The notes: generated by a model not told the origin, from the sequence alone. A stretch of DNA of 64,000 nt from Calycina herbarum (GCA_001414485.1 LLEY01000008.1:248001-312000), one strand, 5' to 3'. Shown: positions 46,458 through 59,466, counted from the first letter of the stretch. Numbers and translations are program-made.

Positions 46458-49400
46458 CTAAAACTAAACTTATACTCTCGCCTAGGAAGGTATACGAATA
46501 TCTCAAAACTGACAAACGAAAACATATATATTTACCTTATAGCAAATCTCTTTATACGCGGTAATAAGTTATAACGCTCCTCTCTTAGCTAGCTCGATAA
46601 GCAATTAGACGAAGAGCCTCTACCTTTACCTTTACCTTTACTACCTACTATTAATACTAGCTCTTGAAAGACTAAGACCTCTTTCTAAGCTATAGTACCA
46701 CTACCTCTACCTACTAGTAAGGCTACTACTAGCTCTTCTACAGTAGCAAAGTCTAAGTCACCTCCTTCTCTTATAGTCGACGATGTCTTATAATAAATCC
46801 TTCAGACGATAACTACTCTTATAAATAAAGTCTACTACCTTAAAGTTAATACTAGATCTACCTCTTAAGCAGTAGAAATACACGTACGCTGTGAATACAC
46901 TCTTATAGAGCTTAAAGCTAAAAAGGTTACCTAATCCACTCCTACTACCTAGTCTTCTAAGAAGACTAGTAAAGTAGAGAATCTACGTACGTTTATAATA
47001 GAAGATAACCAGATTATATATAATACTTAGGAGACTAAAATTATAGTAAAGCTATATATTAATACTAACTACTTCGAATCTAAGAAGGCAAAGATAAATC
47101 TAGTATATCGCACTACTACTAGCTAAGCACGTGATTATATTTACCTAAAATACAAGTTTAATACTAACGACTGATTTACTACTTATAACGAGATACTAGC
47201 TTACCTCTGCAATATTATAGTTAGTTCGTACGTTTATAACAAGGCTTATAAGAAGTACTAAGAGCTATAAATAGCTCGAGAGACGTTCTACGAGTTTCAA
47301 GCAAAGTTCTAGAAGCTAGTAGACAAGTCTAGGGCTCTAAAGTAAGATAGAATTAACGACCTTTTTAATAAGTTAACTATTAACCTCCGACAAGCCCTTA
47401 TAGTTATTAGACTTTAAGCTAAGGAAGACATAGACCTCTTTTATACTCTTGCTAGTAGCGTCGATAATAACCTACGAGACATTGTAGAAGAAAAGGCTAG
47501 AAAGCGTATAAGCAAGTATCTACCTACTATAGCTACAAATACAGCTATAGCTATACGTTCTCTAGAAATTTCTACTCGCGTAGCTAGTATTCACCCCTCT
47601 ACTAACATATGTTATAACTGTAGAGAAGTCGGCTATTATATCAAGTCCTACCTATAGCTAAGAGTCTATAAGAAGGTAGACTTAAGCGAGCTAGAGAAAG
47701 AAGAAGAAGCTAGATCTAAGTTAGGAAACGAATATACCTAAGAGAAGACTCCACCTTAGGTAAATATAGGATTAATCTCTCTAAGATTAATCTATAGTTA
47801 TTAGTTAGTAGAAAAGCGTTTACTTTACCTAGTATAATAATAATTAATAGATATAGTATATAAACCACTACTCTTAGTAACCTAGAAGCAAATATATTCT
47901 CTTTTATAGACGCCTAATTCAGCTACGACTTAGCGAAGTTCTATAACCTTAAAACAAAAAGACTTCCTATATCTATAAAGATTTACAGATATAACAGAGA
48001 GATTAGCAGAGAAGCTACTTACTACCTTCTCTCTAATTACGTATTAGATAGCTATAAATTCTTTAATATACCCTTTATTCTACTAGACCTAGGATTATAT
48101 AACGTTATCCTTAGCTAAAAATTCTTTGAATACTTTTATATTAATATTAACGTAACTTATCGAAAGTTACTCTAGCTAGAGAAACTCAAGCCTTACTTCT
48201 CTACTCAGTAGCCTACCTCTCTCTTACGCGAAGCTATTCGTTCTAAGGACTCTATACTCTTTCACCAGAATTAGGCAGACGCTCGTAACCTTGTAATAGA
48301 AACGGACGAATTATAGAGACAGAATAGCCGATCTATTCTAGAACTCTATATAATAGAACATCTGGAATACGTATCTACGATCCGCGAAAGCAACCACCAG
48401 TCTTCTATATAAGTATAATACCGGATTATAAAACAGGAACTCGAGAGATTACCTAAGAAAGTACTTACCCTAGTCTATTAACGAAAGCCCTTTCTAAAGT
48501 AAGAACCTTCTATAATAATTAATATCTCTACTATATCCGCGGTAGGAATACACTACTATTTACTTTAGGAAGATAGCGAGATGTTTACTACTAGCTTATA
48601 CGAGATTAATAATATTATAGCTAGACGAGAAGAGGATCGTATAGTAACACTAGAGGTTCTAGAGAAGTACGTAGATTTTATAGACGTATTCTTAAAGGAA
48701 GCTTCAGATACTCTACTACCTTACTAATATTACGACTATAAAATATAGCTAGAAGGAACAGATACCCTTAGATATTCCCTACTATATAAGATATCGACTA
48801 AAGAGCTACTTACTATAAAGGAATACATCTTAGATAACCTTTATAAGGGATTTATAGAGCATAGCTAGTCCTCTTTTACTACTCTAGTACTATTTATTAA
48901 GAAGGTAGACGGAAGATTACGCTTTTATATCGACTTCTAGAAGCTTAACAACCTTACTCGAAAAGACTGCTATCTACTTCCTCTTATCGATAAAACGCTA
49001 GCCTGTATTAGCTAAGCTCGTATCTTTACAAAACTCGATATCTGTTAAGCTTTCTATCGTATACGAATAGATCCTAATTCTAAAGAACTAACCACTTTCT
49101 ATACACGTTATAGAACGTATAAGTATAAGGTTCTACTCTTTAGACTTACGAATAGACTATCTACATACTAGCAGTATATAAACAACGTACTTTTCGACTA
49201 TTTAGACGATTTCTACTCTACTTACTTAGACAACATCCTTATCTATTCTTTAAATATATTAGAGTACGAGGAACATATACGAAAAGTCCTCTAATAACTA
49301 CGAGATACTAGCTTATAAGTAGATATTAAGAAATGCGAATTTAACGTCGAGAAGACAAAATACCTTAGCTTTATTATTAGAACTAATAGTATTAAAGTAA

Positions 49401-51770
49401 ATCTAGAAAAAGTTATAGTAGTCTAGAATTAGCAAGTACTAGATATAGTAAAAGGCGTCTAGAGCTTCCTAGGCTTTTATAACTTCTACCGGAGGTTTAT
49501 ACGGAATTATAGAATTATTACAAAACCACTTACATATCTTACAAAGGATAACGTATCTTTTAACTTCGACAAAAGCTACTAGGACGCTTTTAAGGAGCTA
49601 AAAGAATACCTTACAATAGCACTAGTCCTTTGCTACTACTCTCTAGAGCTTTCTACGATGATTAAGACAGACGTCTTAGACGGGATAATCGCTGGGATAC
49701 TATAATAACAGTAAGCAGACGGCGAATAGTACCTAGTAGCTTACTTTAGTAAGGTTATATCCTTAGCTGAGTATAATTACGAGATTTATAATAAAGAGAT
49801 ACTCGTAATCGTACGCTCGCTTATAGAATAGAGACCGGAATTACAAAGCATATATAAGAAAGTTTGTATTTATACTAACTATAAAGTACTCGAGTACTTT
49901 ATAACGATAAAGCAGCTTACTATATATTAAGCCAGATAGACTGAAGCTTTAGCTAAATACTACTTTATAGTAATATACTATTCTAGAAAAGAGAATAGAA
50001 AGGCGAACGCTTTAACACGAAAAACAGACGAGTTATAGACTCAGAAGGAGCTGAAAGAATAATACTAGACCTATACGCTCTTAACAAAAGAACAAGTCGA
50101 TATAGAAACACTTAAAGACCTCGAGGTCGAAATAAGCTCTATTACGCTGGCTCTAGTCGACGACGACCACTTCTAAGAGTCTCTTACGCTCTCTAAACGA
50201 ATCTGTAAAGCAAATAAGGATGCTAAGACACTTTAAGCTTTACGATTATAGGCTGAGAACGACGAAGACTCTCTGTACGTCTTAGAGGAAGACCTACTGC
50301 TTTATCGAGGCTGCTTAATAGTGCTAGATATTAATACTTTATAGATAGACCTGATCTATAAAGTATACGACTAAGTACTACTAGCCTACCCTGGACGAGA
50401 TAAGACCTACTAGATCCTTTGCTTAAGATATATCTAGCGAAATATAAAGTCTAATATTACGTAATACGTACGTAACTGTTATAAATGTCGAAGAGCGGAT
50501 ATACTAAGAGATAAGACCCCTAGTTATCTATACCTACTTCTAGTCCTATTACGTATATAGTAACACGTAGCAATAGACTTTAAATCCTTCCTAGCTAACA
50601 AGCACGGCTTTAATAACATATTCGTAGTTATTAACTAATTATCTAAACAATCTATCTCTATCCTATACTAAAAGGAAGTAATAGCTAAGCAGATAGCTAG
50701 GCTATACTTATAACACGTATTACGATATCACGGAATCCTAGAGAGTATTATCTCTAACAGAGGCCCTTAGTTTATCTCTGCCTTCTAGTAAGAATTTACA
50801 CGAATCCTCGGCGTCCGACTTCGACTTTCGACTATAAATCACGCCTAGACAGACGGACAAACTGAAATTATAAACCAGTACCTAGATCAGCGCTTACGGC
50901 TGTATATAAATTACTACTAGAATAATTAGTCAGAGCTACTTCTAATAATAGACTACGCTTAGCTTATACTACCTTATAGTACTATTAGAATGTCCTCGTT
51001 CGAATTACAAAAAAGCTACTTACTAAGAACGTCTTTTGACTAGTATACGCCTAAACCCTCGACTATATAAGAGAGGCTATTATAAGAAGAAGCTACAACA
51101 GTTACGAAGACTCTTTAAGAAGTACTAGACGTCGGCTAAGCAAATATAGTAAAAGCTTAAGAAAAGAAAGAATAGGACGTAAATAGATATAGATAAGAAG
51201 TAGACTTTAGAGTTAGTAATATAGTTTTTATTACTATAAAGGACTAGAATATATAAAGACCTAGCCAGAAGTTAGACTACTAGATAACTAGACTTTTTAA
51301 GATCCTTAAGAAAGTTAGCTCTGCTTTTAGACTCCAGTTACTATCCTCTATTAGAGTCTATCCTGTCTTCGTACTAGAGAAGTTATACAAAGCTTTAGAC
51401 GATCCTCTGCCTAGACAAGTAAGTACACTACCTTCACCGATTATCGTCGACAAAGAAGAAGAATAGGAGGTTAAGGAAGTACTTACAAGTAAGACGCGAT
51501 AGAAGTCTCTTTACTACCGATTAAAGTAGAAGAGTTATAACGAGGACCTTAACTAGCACCCAGCTCGCTACGTAGCCTACTCGCTACATATATTAAAGGA
51601 ATTCTATTTAGCGAATCTAACAGCTGACAGGCCTCCAAAGGCTCTTCCTTTGTAGCTAGAGGCGTACGAGGCAGGAAGAGACAATTACAGCGAATTAGAG
51701 AGTAACGACTCTATAGCTACAGAAGACAAAGCGGCTTAGTTAGAGGGAGCCCGGTTGAAAGAGGGGGTGG
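46458..51770 (+). pseudogene. gag-pol remnant of inner element
   Basis: Readable in order through numerous stops: gag with a zinc-knuckle remnant near 47606-47651, protease-like region near 47900-48120, reverse transcriptase about 48660-49350, RNase H about 49560-50020, integrase with zinc-binding and catalytic-core remnants about 50340-51160, and a chromodomain near 51440-51600. The reverse transcriptase catalytic motif at about 49221-49247 reads YLDNILIYS, with one catalytic Asp changed to Asn. It cannot be functional. Confidence 0.8.
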
Positions 51771-51953
51771 TATAACAGTCCCAGTTACATACGACTGGAT
51801 CACGTGCCGAGGTTCTACCGAAGTCTCGCTTAGTGTATATAAATAGAGACAGAGCGTACCAACTCTCCTCTTCTCTCTTTAGTTTAGTTTTCTTCGAATA
51901 CAGATACTATTCTATAAGCATCTCTTTTGATATATTTATAGAGAGCCGTCACA
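51771..51953 (+). repeat. 3' LTR of inner element
   Basis: 183 bp matching 46275-46457; the CGTCC target duplication follows immediately. Confidence 0.9.
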
Positions 51954-51958
51954 CGTCC

Positions 51959-54900
51959 GATACTCTTCCCCCTCGTCGTCTATATAACTACAAGATTAAA
52001 CTTATAGATAGGAACGTAGACGACTTATCCTATAGCCCCCTCCGCTACTAGTTAATAGACGAGCTCTAGGCTATAAAATAATACCTTATTAAGAACCTTT
52101 ATAAAGGTTTTATTAAGGCTAGCCAAGCCTTCTTTATAGCCTCGATTCTCTTTATTAAGAAGTCTAACAGCTCTCTACGGTTCTATATTAATTACTATAA
52201 GCTAAATAACCTAATCTATAAGAACTAGTATCCTCTTCTATTAATCAACGAAACTCTTACTTATCTAAGCAAGGCTTATATCTTTACAAAGCTAGATATA
52301 CGATAAGCTTTTTACCGGATTCGGATTAACCCTAAGTCTAAGGAACTAATAACGTTCTAGACCTGTTATAGAGCTTATAAGTGTAAAGTTATACCTTTTA
52401 GACTAACTAACGGACCTGTAATATATCAACGGTTTATAAACGACGTACTCTTCGACTATTTAGACGACTTTTATACTATCTACCTTAACGATATTCTTAT
52501 TTACTCTAAGAACGAGCTAGACTATTAGAAACACGTTCGTAAGGTCCTTTTACAGCTTTGTAAAGCTAGCTTATAGGCTAATATTAAGAAATCTAAGTTT
52601 AACGTTACTTATATAAAGTATCTAGGCTTCTACGTAAGTACTAACAGGATTAAAGTAGACCTAGAAAAAACAGAAACGATTTATAACTAGGAACGCTCTA
52701 TTATAGTCCGCGGTGTTTAGTTCTTTCTTAGCTTTTATAACTTCTACTAGAAGTTTATTCTTAACTATAGACGAGTTACACGTCTGTTAACAGCTCTAAC
52801 TTATAAAGACCAGCTGTTTTAGTAGACACCTGCTTATTAGGACGCCTTCTCCGAGCTGAAGGCCCGGCTTATTAATATACCTCTTCTTATATACTTTAAT
52901 CTGTAATACGAGTCTATAGTTAAGACCGATTCCTTTGACAGCGTCCTTAGTAGTATACTTCTTCAGTTATAGCCGAGTTAAGAGTAGTACTCTATAGCTT
53001 ACTTCTCTAAAACAATAATACCTACTGAGATTAACTACCTAATTTACAATAAAGAGATACTAGCTATTATACGTTCTCTAGAAGCCTAGAGACCTAAGCT
53101 TGAAGGGTCTCTACACCGGGTACGGGTCGTTTTAGACTATAAAGCTCTTAAGTACTTTATAATAACTAAAGCCTTATCTAACCGACAAGCTTACTAGGCT
53201 GAAACTCTCTCTTGATTTAACTTCCTACTTACTTATAAGCCTAGTAGCTAGAATCGAGTAGATTCTCTTACTTGCTAAGACTAAGAAGTAGATAGTTAAA
53301 TAGTAATAAAGATATCTACTTATATATAAGTCCTCTTATAGCCTAAGAATCTCGACTCGTAGATTATTATAGATCTAGACTTAGACTCTTCTATAGATAT
53401 TATACTTATTAGAGTAGCCGACGGACTATATAACTTAATTAACGATATTCTATAAGCTAATCGTACGAGTACGAGCCTTAACGCTCTCTGCTAGTACGCT
53501 ACGAACGAACGCCCTAGCTGGACAACCTATAACAGCCTCCTACTATACTAAGAACAGCTTATCCTACCTAAGGACGACGATCTTAAAGTACGCTTACTAA
53601 GCGAGGTTCATAATCAAGTCTTAGTAGCCTACCCTAGATAATCTAAGACTCTAAAGCTAGTTATAGACCGCTACTACTAGCCGTACCTTCGTTTAGATAT
53701 ACAACGATTCGTCTATAACTACTAGACCTGCTGTCGCTCTTACGTGCTACGAGACCGCCCTCCTAGACTCCTCAACCTCTTACCTATCCTAGATCGCTTA
53801 TAGTAATATATATTAGTTAATTTTAAGGAATTCCCTTCTAATAAGTCTAGAATAGATATAATTATTATCTTTATCTACTAGCTAAGTAAGAGATCTGTCC
53901 CTATCCCTTACCTAAAGACTATAGACGTAAAAAAGACTACGTAGATCTACCTCGACCGCGTATAACGCTATTATAGACTGTTAGATACTATTATCTCTAA
54001 CCGCGGTCTGTAATTTGTCTTAGAGTTCTAATAAGAGTTTAACCGGATCCTAGGAACTAAGATTAAGCTATCTATAGCTGTATACGTATAAACCGACGGT
54101 TAAACTAAGAATATAAACTAGTAAATTAACTAACGCCTTCGCCTATTTATAAACTACTATTAGGATAACTAGTCTAAACTAATACCGATTATAGACTACG
54201 CTTAAGCTATACTTCTCTAGGACTCGACGACTCTTCCGTCTATATAAATCGAGCTTAGTTACGTGCTACGTACTAGCTTTGATTAGGTCCGCCAGAGCTT
54301 AGAAGAGCTAATAAGCGTCTATAAACAGCTTTTATAAGACGAAGCAGTTACGTACGTAACCTATATATACAGCGCCTAGGAAACCGCTTATAAGAGAATC
54401 GAGGCTGCTTAGAAACGCTAGCGTAAGCAAGTAAACAAGCACCGGCGACCAGTAGACTTTGCTATAGGCGACAAGGTCTACGTATCGACAAAGACGTAGA
54501 ATATAGACCGCCTAAGCCGTAAGCTCGACCAGCAGATAGCAGGTCTATATACAGTCCTAGAAAAGGTTAGAAACGCTTTCTAGGTCGACCTATTTCCGAT
54601 AATTAAAATATAGCCTGTAATCTCTATAGATAAGCTTTGTAAAGCTCTTAATAATCCGCTACTAAGCTAGCTATAGAAACCAGGACTGTCTATTATAGTT
54701 AACGAGTATAACGAATAGGATATAGACTAAGTACTAGTCTCTAGAGGCTATTATAGAAAATTATAATACCGGGTTTAATAGGTATAACACGAGCTAGACC
54801 CGGCCTAGTACCTAGCTTCTAACTTTATAAGCTGCTCGTATAAGCTTTAAGAGTTTCATACTCTAAATCCTTCTCTTCTAGAGCCTTCTAGGTACTTAGT

Positions 54901-55023
54901 AGAATAGTTACAAAGCTAGGAAGATAGTATAGACGAGCTAGAATATTATAAGGACGAGGATAAATTACTTATAGAGTAGTAGGTTTAGAGCTCGCGGGCG
55001 AGCTCTACTTAAAGAAAGGGTAA
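51959..55023 (+). pseudogene. Reverse transcriptase/integrase/chromodomain remnant of outer element
   Basis: Resumes the outer element after the nested insertion. Reverse transcriptase is readable from about 52060, with the catalytic motif near 52481 reading YLNDILIYS (Asp to Asn). RNase H, integrase (about 53600-54300) and a C-terminal chromodomain-like segment (about 54690-54840) follow. Stops are frequent. Confidence 0.78.
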
Positions 55024-55352
55024 TGTTACGGACCTGGCCACCGCCGAGCACGTGACTCGCGTACGGCTGCTCGCCGGCGTTCGCAAAGCCTGCTATTCCT
55101 AGCCTAGCCTAGAACTATTCCTACCTAGGCTAGGAACTATTTCTACAAACGGATCGACATTCCTATAACTTATCGATTCCTTAGCTATCTCTATATTATA
55201 GGACCTCTAGAAGTCTCCTCTTTCCTTCTCTTCTCTTCTATAGCTTTAGATCTTTAATTAAACTACCTCTTACTTCTCTGATTATCCGCTATATCTGTAT
55301 ATACTACAGGTAAGAATAACTACTAGAGAGCTAGTAGATTAGGTTTGTTACA
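55024..55352 (+). repeat. 3' LTR of outer element
   Basis: 329 bp matching 43752-44079; the GTCGC duplication follows at 55353-55357. Confidence 0.9.
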
Positions 55353-56740
55353 GTCGCTACTACTACTATAGAGAAGAAAGAAACTAAAGAGAATCGTATT
55401 ATAAGAACCGCTGCTACTATTATTACTAAGAAGAGAAAGGTAAGTAATTATATAAATAATCTTATATAATATCTATTTACTACTTAATTTTTAAAGATAC
55501 GCTCTAGTATTAGTACTTACTCTAGCTCTAAGCTTAAGTATATCTTTATTTAAGATCTCTTAATTTATTATTCCTAGTTCTTTAATATACTAATTCTTAT
55601 TTCTTTTTTAAAAAGAGAATAGCGTAGTAACGTCTTCTTACTCTCTATCTCTACTACTACTACTACTACTACTAAGAAGAAAGTAAAGATTATAAGCTTA
55701 TAAGTATACTTATTAAAGATAGTTAATATAATTAATAATTTATAAGCTTAGGTTTAGATGTTTATAATCTAGGTCGGTTTTCTATAAGTCTTTAAAGTTT
55801 AAATATAAGAGCTTTTATACTTAGTAAGAAGTTATTTATTTATTTTTAAAGGATTTTATTTAAAGTCTTACTTAGTTCTTTTTTAATAAGCTTAGCTCTA
55901 GAATAATTAAAGCTTAGTTCTCTTCTATATATAATTCTATAATAAAGTAATTATAAATTAGATAAGATAAAAGCTCTAAATATAATATTCTCTTATAATA
56001 ATAAAGAAAATTAGTTTTAACTTCGCTTAGAAGTTATTAATATATATAAAAGTTTATATTTAAATACTTTCTAATTAGCTATATATAGCTATTAGAACTA
56101 GCTTAAAACAAGCTCGAACTAGTAGTAGTTAGTATAGAAAACTTAAAAGTAAGCTTTAAAAGTATAAAAAATAATAGCTTTTATATATATAATATATAAT
56201 ATATATTAAAATAAACTTTAAATAAAAAGGAATATAATAGTCTTATAAATATAACTTATAATAAAATAGTTTATATAATAGAGTAAAAGAGATTATTATA
56301 TAAAGAAAAATATATAAAAAAAAGATTAGATTAAGTTAGATTTAAGTAGAATAATACGCTTATTAATTATCTAGTAGTAGAGAAGCTTAAGTTTATACTT
56401 CTTAGGTTACTAAGTAGTAATACTTCTAAGTTTATATATAATCTATATATCTCTCTTTAAAAAGAGAGTATAGAATTTAATAGATTCTTTTCTAAAGATT
56501 CTACTAGATTACACTTATCTTAGAGATTTAGTAAGGTTCTAAAATCCTTAAAATTATATTATAGTAGATTCTTTATTATATTATCTACTAGTATATTCTT
56601 TATTAGTAGATAGATAAGCTAGAAACTCTCTTATTAGTACTCTTAATATAACTATATATTTTAAATATCTATATAGTAGAGCTTAGTTAAGATTCTTTAG
56701 TTATTCTCTACTAACTGAGTCTTGATATTACGTTATATAT
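55353..56740. other. Older AT-rich host DNA of the retrotransposon nest
   Basis: With 43310-43751 this forms the roughly 1.8 kb into which the outer element inserted. It is already very AT-rich, with a (CTA)n microsatellite near 55655-55675 and no readable protein. It is probably an older RIP-degraded transposon. Confidence 0.6.
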
Positions 56741-57570
56741 AGCTTTTTCGAAAACTAGCGAAGATGTAGACTTTAGAGATGACTTTGCGCCTAGGCAAGT
56801 GATGTTGAAGGCAAGGAGTTTTGGTTTAGGAACAAGGGATTTTGGGGACGAGGGAGTTTGAGGACAAGGGGATTTAGGGAGAAGGGATTTGAATAGTGCT
56901 TTGCTGTGAATCATGCCGAGTGCCGCAAGCCAAAAGCTTAATTCTACTGTATGCTTAAATCTTCATTTCACCAACATAGGTTATGGGACGGGGCATGTAG
57001 GACAAGCTCCCCAAGACAGGGGCTGCCCTAGCTGGCTTCCAGGCCTGAATGGTTCGTCCCAGACGGCCACCTGTCCTGGCGCAGATGGCCCAGGACAGTT
57101 GCAAAGAATTCGTCTACTCACAGGGCAGCTGCCCTGCCTGATCACTTGTTACAGGACCATTGCCTTGGGCCATTATGTTTCCACAATTGTTCAACCCACC
57201 TGGGATGTTCATCAGCAACGCTACCCCGGACTCTGACGTCACTCCTTAGGTACAGCATTTGATCTGTGTCTGGGCAAGTGTTCACCGCAACTGTGGTGTA
57301 ACATGAGTTGTCAAGCTCAGCCAACGTATAAGGTAAAGTACCAGGACAGGAAAGCTGGCGCACACCAACCCTTCCCTTCCCAACCCTTTTACCGAATACA
57401 CAGCTATTACCTATGGCCAAGACAAAGAAAATCATTCATGATGGGCCCGAAGCACGAGTAGAGGATAACTCTACTATATAGTATCCCTTATAAACGATAT
57501 CGCCAAACTTGGAATACATCAGGAGCGATCATCCTGACCGGCCAATCCTCCAAAACTGACCAAATCCAAC
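56741..57570. other. Intergenic, return to normal base composition
   Basis: Sharp end of the AT-rich island. A G/A-rich imperfect repeat (GGGATTT and GGACAAGGG units) lies at about 56810-56895. Around 57000-57360, CCAGGACAG and its complements recur several times. No gene is supported. Confidence 0.5.
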
Positions 57571-57945
57571 ATCGTGCGAGAGTTCGATAGCTATTTTGAT
57601 GACGCCAGTTAACTGGAAAATTGGCAACGATTTTGTCAAGATATAGGGCTGGATGTTGCCGAGCTGACAAGCATTTCCAAGTGCAAGAAAGTAAGTGATT
57701 CATTTGCTTCTGTCCGTCGTATCTGGTATCCCATTAAAGCTGACACCAAATTGCGGTAGGGATTGGGTACAGTTTGGATCAACATATTTGACTTCATCGA
57801 TTCGCGCCGGCAGGGGAAATTCCCGCCGCGGTTTTTATCGGAGAGAAAACTTTCGATCTATACCCGTAAGACTGGCAAGGTGTACCCGAAGGAGAAGGCG
57901 AAAGAGGAAGGCCTAGTGAAGGCATTATTAGCACATATCTTTTAA
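57571..57945 (+). pseudogene. Decayed conserved fungal gene of unknown function
   Basis: Two spliced pieces remain. The first (57571-57690) reads IVREFDSYFDDAS, a stop (TAA 57610-57612), LENWQRFCQDIGLDVAEL and SISKCKK. After an intron (57691-57759, GTAAGT...TAG) the second (57760-57945) reads GLGTVWINIFDFIDSRRQ, KLSIYTRKTGKVYPKEKA and VKALLAHIF before its stop. I recognise this as the C-terminal part of a family common in filamentous fungi with no assigned function. The TAA replaces what is likely a CAA codon, a RIP-compatible change. No start codon is found upstream. Confidence 0.6.
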
Positions 57946-58604
57946 ATGATTTCCCGCCGTTGGCGACAGTATTTGCGGATCAGCGCGGTATGGTGAGATG
58001 CGGCGGACACATATTCTTACTTGGGATTTTAGAGAGAAGGGATGTGGAGGACAAGGAATTTTTATATACGGCGCCTGCGGTGACTGATTCGGAATCCATG
58101 ACTTAAATCTGTGAAAGCTTCAAGTGCAAGTATAACCGAGTATATCAGGATCAGGTAATGTCAATTCACATCAGCGGCAGGGAGCAGAGCTCGCACGCAC
58201 AGGATGCTTCCCGAGTGTAACCTAGGTAAGGAATCCAAGTAAGGTGTGCAATCCAGGTTGGGTGTGCAATCCAAGTAGTTTGTGCAATCCAAGTCGAGTG
58301 TGCAATCCAGATGGTGCGGGTGATCCAAACAGATCATCTCCCAAGATAATCCCTCGGTCCACTTCGTTAGGCCTCTCATCGAACCTTAATTGACCGAAGC
58401 TATGGCATGGACAGGAGCACAAATGAAAGATAATGTTGGACAGTTGAAATCATCAATTGAGTGGAACGACTGAGTGATCAGAGGGAAACCTTAACCCAAG
58501 CTAAGCGATGTCGATGTTGCCCGAAGTCATCTCAGCGTGGCTCTCGAAGGAGAACGCATCCATCAGATGGCGCTGACACTCCGCGTGGCTCATCGGGACG
58601 CCGC
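57946..58604. other. Intergenic with tandem repeat
   Basis: Holds the 18-bp tandem array at 58226-58333. Nothing else is recognised. Confidence 0.5.
58226..58333. repeat. 18-bp tandem repeat, about six units
   Basis: Units of the form GTGTGCAATCCAAGTNGN start near 58244, 58262, 58280 and 58298, with degenerate units on each side. Because 18 is a multiple of three, the minus strand reads as a repeating Leu-Asp-Cys-Thr peptide within a 72-codon frame. Confidence 0.8.
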
Positions 58605-58969
58605 TTATGTACGAAATGGTGATCTTGCAGTTAGCTTCGATGTCGCGTTTGCCTGGCACACGCGCGGCTGCCCATCCCGAGCTTCAAACCTCCAACCGGT
58701 AATTCTGGTTGGTGAGCAGCGGCGTACGACTGCAGCATCCAACATGACAGTCCCTTGGTCGAGGATGAGCTCCCTCACATGGTTTGGTTTATGTCATCAA
58801 TAAGAACCTGGAAGCCGAGTAGATTCGTGAGGCTGTTTGTGACAAGATAGTCGAAGAATTCCTTTCTAATACTGGACAGTTCAGGCATGGGTCCGCCCTG
58901 GTACTCGTATGAGATGAAACCATCACTCGTGAGAACGAAAATATGTCCATGAACAGTGCTAAGCTCATG
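58605..58969 (-). pseudogene. Fragmented gene remnant, unknown family
   Basis: From 58969 one frame reads HGHIFVLTSDGFISYEYQGG and continues with IRKEFFDYLVTNSLTNLLGF before a stop. One base out of phase, ELILDQGTVMLDAAVVRRCS and ITGWRFEARDGQPRVCQANA follow until TAA at 58605-58607. The texture is protein-like and the two halves look like one ancestral protein split by a frameshift. No start codon is visible. The family is not named with confidence. Confidence 0.4.
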
Positions 58970-58970
58970 T

Positions 58971-59285
58971 TCAATCTATTTCCTCATAATCCTGAAAAGG
59001 CCAGATTTTATCAAACTCCCTCCTCTGTTCATCTGTATCGGCGCCTTCTGCCAGCTCATTTTTAATAAGTTTAGCCCTCGCTCTCGCACTCTCAAATTCC
59101 TCATTCAGCACCAAGCCGTCAATGTTAATCCCAATGAAATCGCGCACTTGCTGCATCTGCTCGTTGACCCTGTTTTGCTTGGCGTCCCTGTCGAGGCATT
59201 CTTCGACTTCCGCTGGGGAGTAGCGAACTGGGCAATTGTCTTCTGGAGAGGCAATTTCGGACCACTCCGCCATTGTCTTAATCAA
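58971..59285 (-). pseudogene. C-terminal fragment of an unidentified acidic protein
   Basis: A frame of about 100 codons lacking an ATG at its open 5' end; the first internal Met begins MAEWSEIASPEDNCPV. It is acidic and helical (EVEECLDRDAKQNRVNEQMQ, EEFESARARAKLIKNELAEG), ending WPFQDYEEID. The style resembles C-termini of fungal kinase-like (aminoglycoside-phosphotransferase family) proteins, but no catalytic motif is present. It is probably a remnant: upstream sequence on this strand does not continue it. Confidence 0.35.
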
Positions 59286-59466
59286 CTGTGCTTGGAGTGT
59301 TCACCGAGCACGAAGTATCGTTTGAATGCCAGAAATTGCTTGTTCGGGAAGCTATCGCGTTACCGATGCGCATATATCGGATGTCAGCTAAGATTTCTTC
59401 GACTCGTTTGCATCCCGGTTCATGGAGCTTCCCTCGTAGTGGAATCGGTGGAGCCCCAGCTCGAAT

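Larger units (their letters stand above)
46275..51953 (+). mobile_element. Inner (nested) Ty3/gypsy chromovirus-type retrotransposon (degenerate)
   Basis: A 5.68-kb element with 183-bp LTRs (46275-46457 and 51771-51953), inserted inside the outer element and flanked by the perfect 5-bp duplication CGTCC (46270-46274 and 51954-51958). The LTRs begin TATAACAG, probably mutated TGTAACAG, and end TGTTATA/CGTCACA. A purine-rich tract (GAAAGAGGGGG) precedes the 3' LTR. It interrupts the outer element between its protease and reverse transcriptase regions. Confidence 0.9.
43752..55352 (+). mobile_element. Outer Ty3/gypsy chromovirus-type LTR retrotransposon (degenerate)
   Basis: LTRs at 43752-44079 and 55024-55352 start TGTTACGG and end TTTGTTACA (5' copy mutated). 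They are flanked by the perfect 5-bp target duplication GTCGC at 43747-43751 and 55353-55357. The purine tract AAAGAAAGGG precedes the 3' LTR. Without the nested insertion its body is about 5.9 kb. The order of remnants is gag with zinc knuckle, protease region, reverse transcriptase, integrase, chromodomain, as in fungal chromoviruses. All frames are broken. Confidence 0.9.
43310..56740. other. AT-rich RIP-mutated island
   Basis: About 13.4 kb of strikingly TpA-rich DNA with almost no open frame over 60 codons. It contrasts sharply with both flanks. Retrotransposon proteins are readable only through many TAG and TAA codons at former Trp and Gln sites, the pattern of C-to-T change at CpA on either strand (RIP). 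Differences between paired LTRs are nearly all transitions. Confidence 0.9.

Noticed and set aside
51833..52051. 72-codon ATG frame in the retrotransposon nest
   Set aside because: It begins inside the 3' LTR of the inner element and runs into the outer element's reverse transcriptase; a chance join, not a gene.
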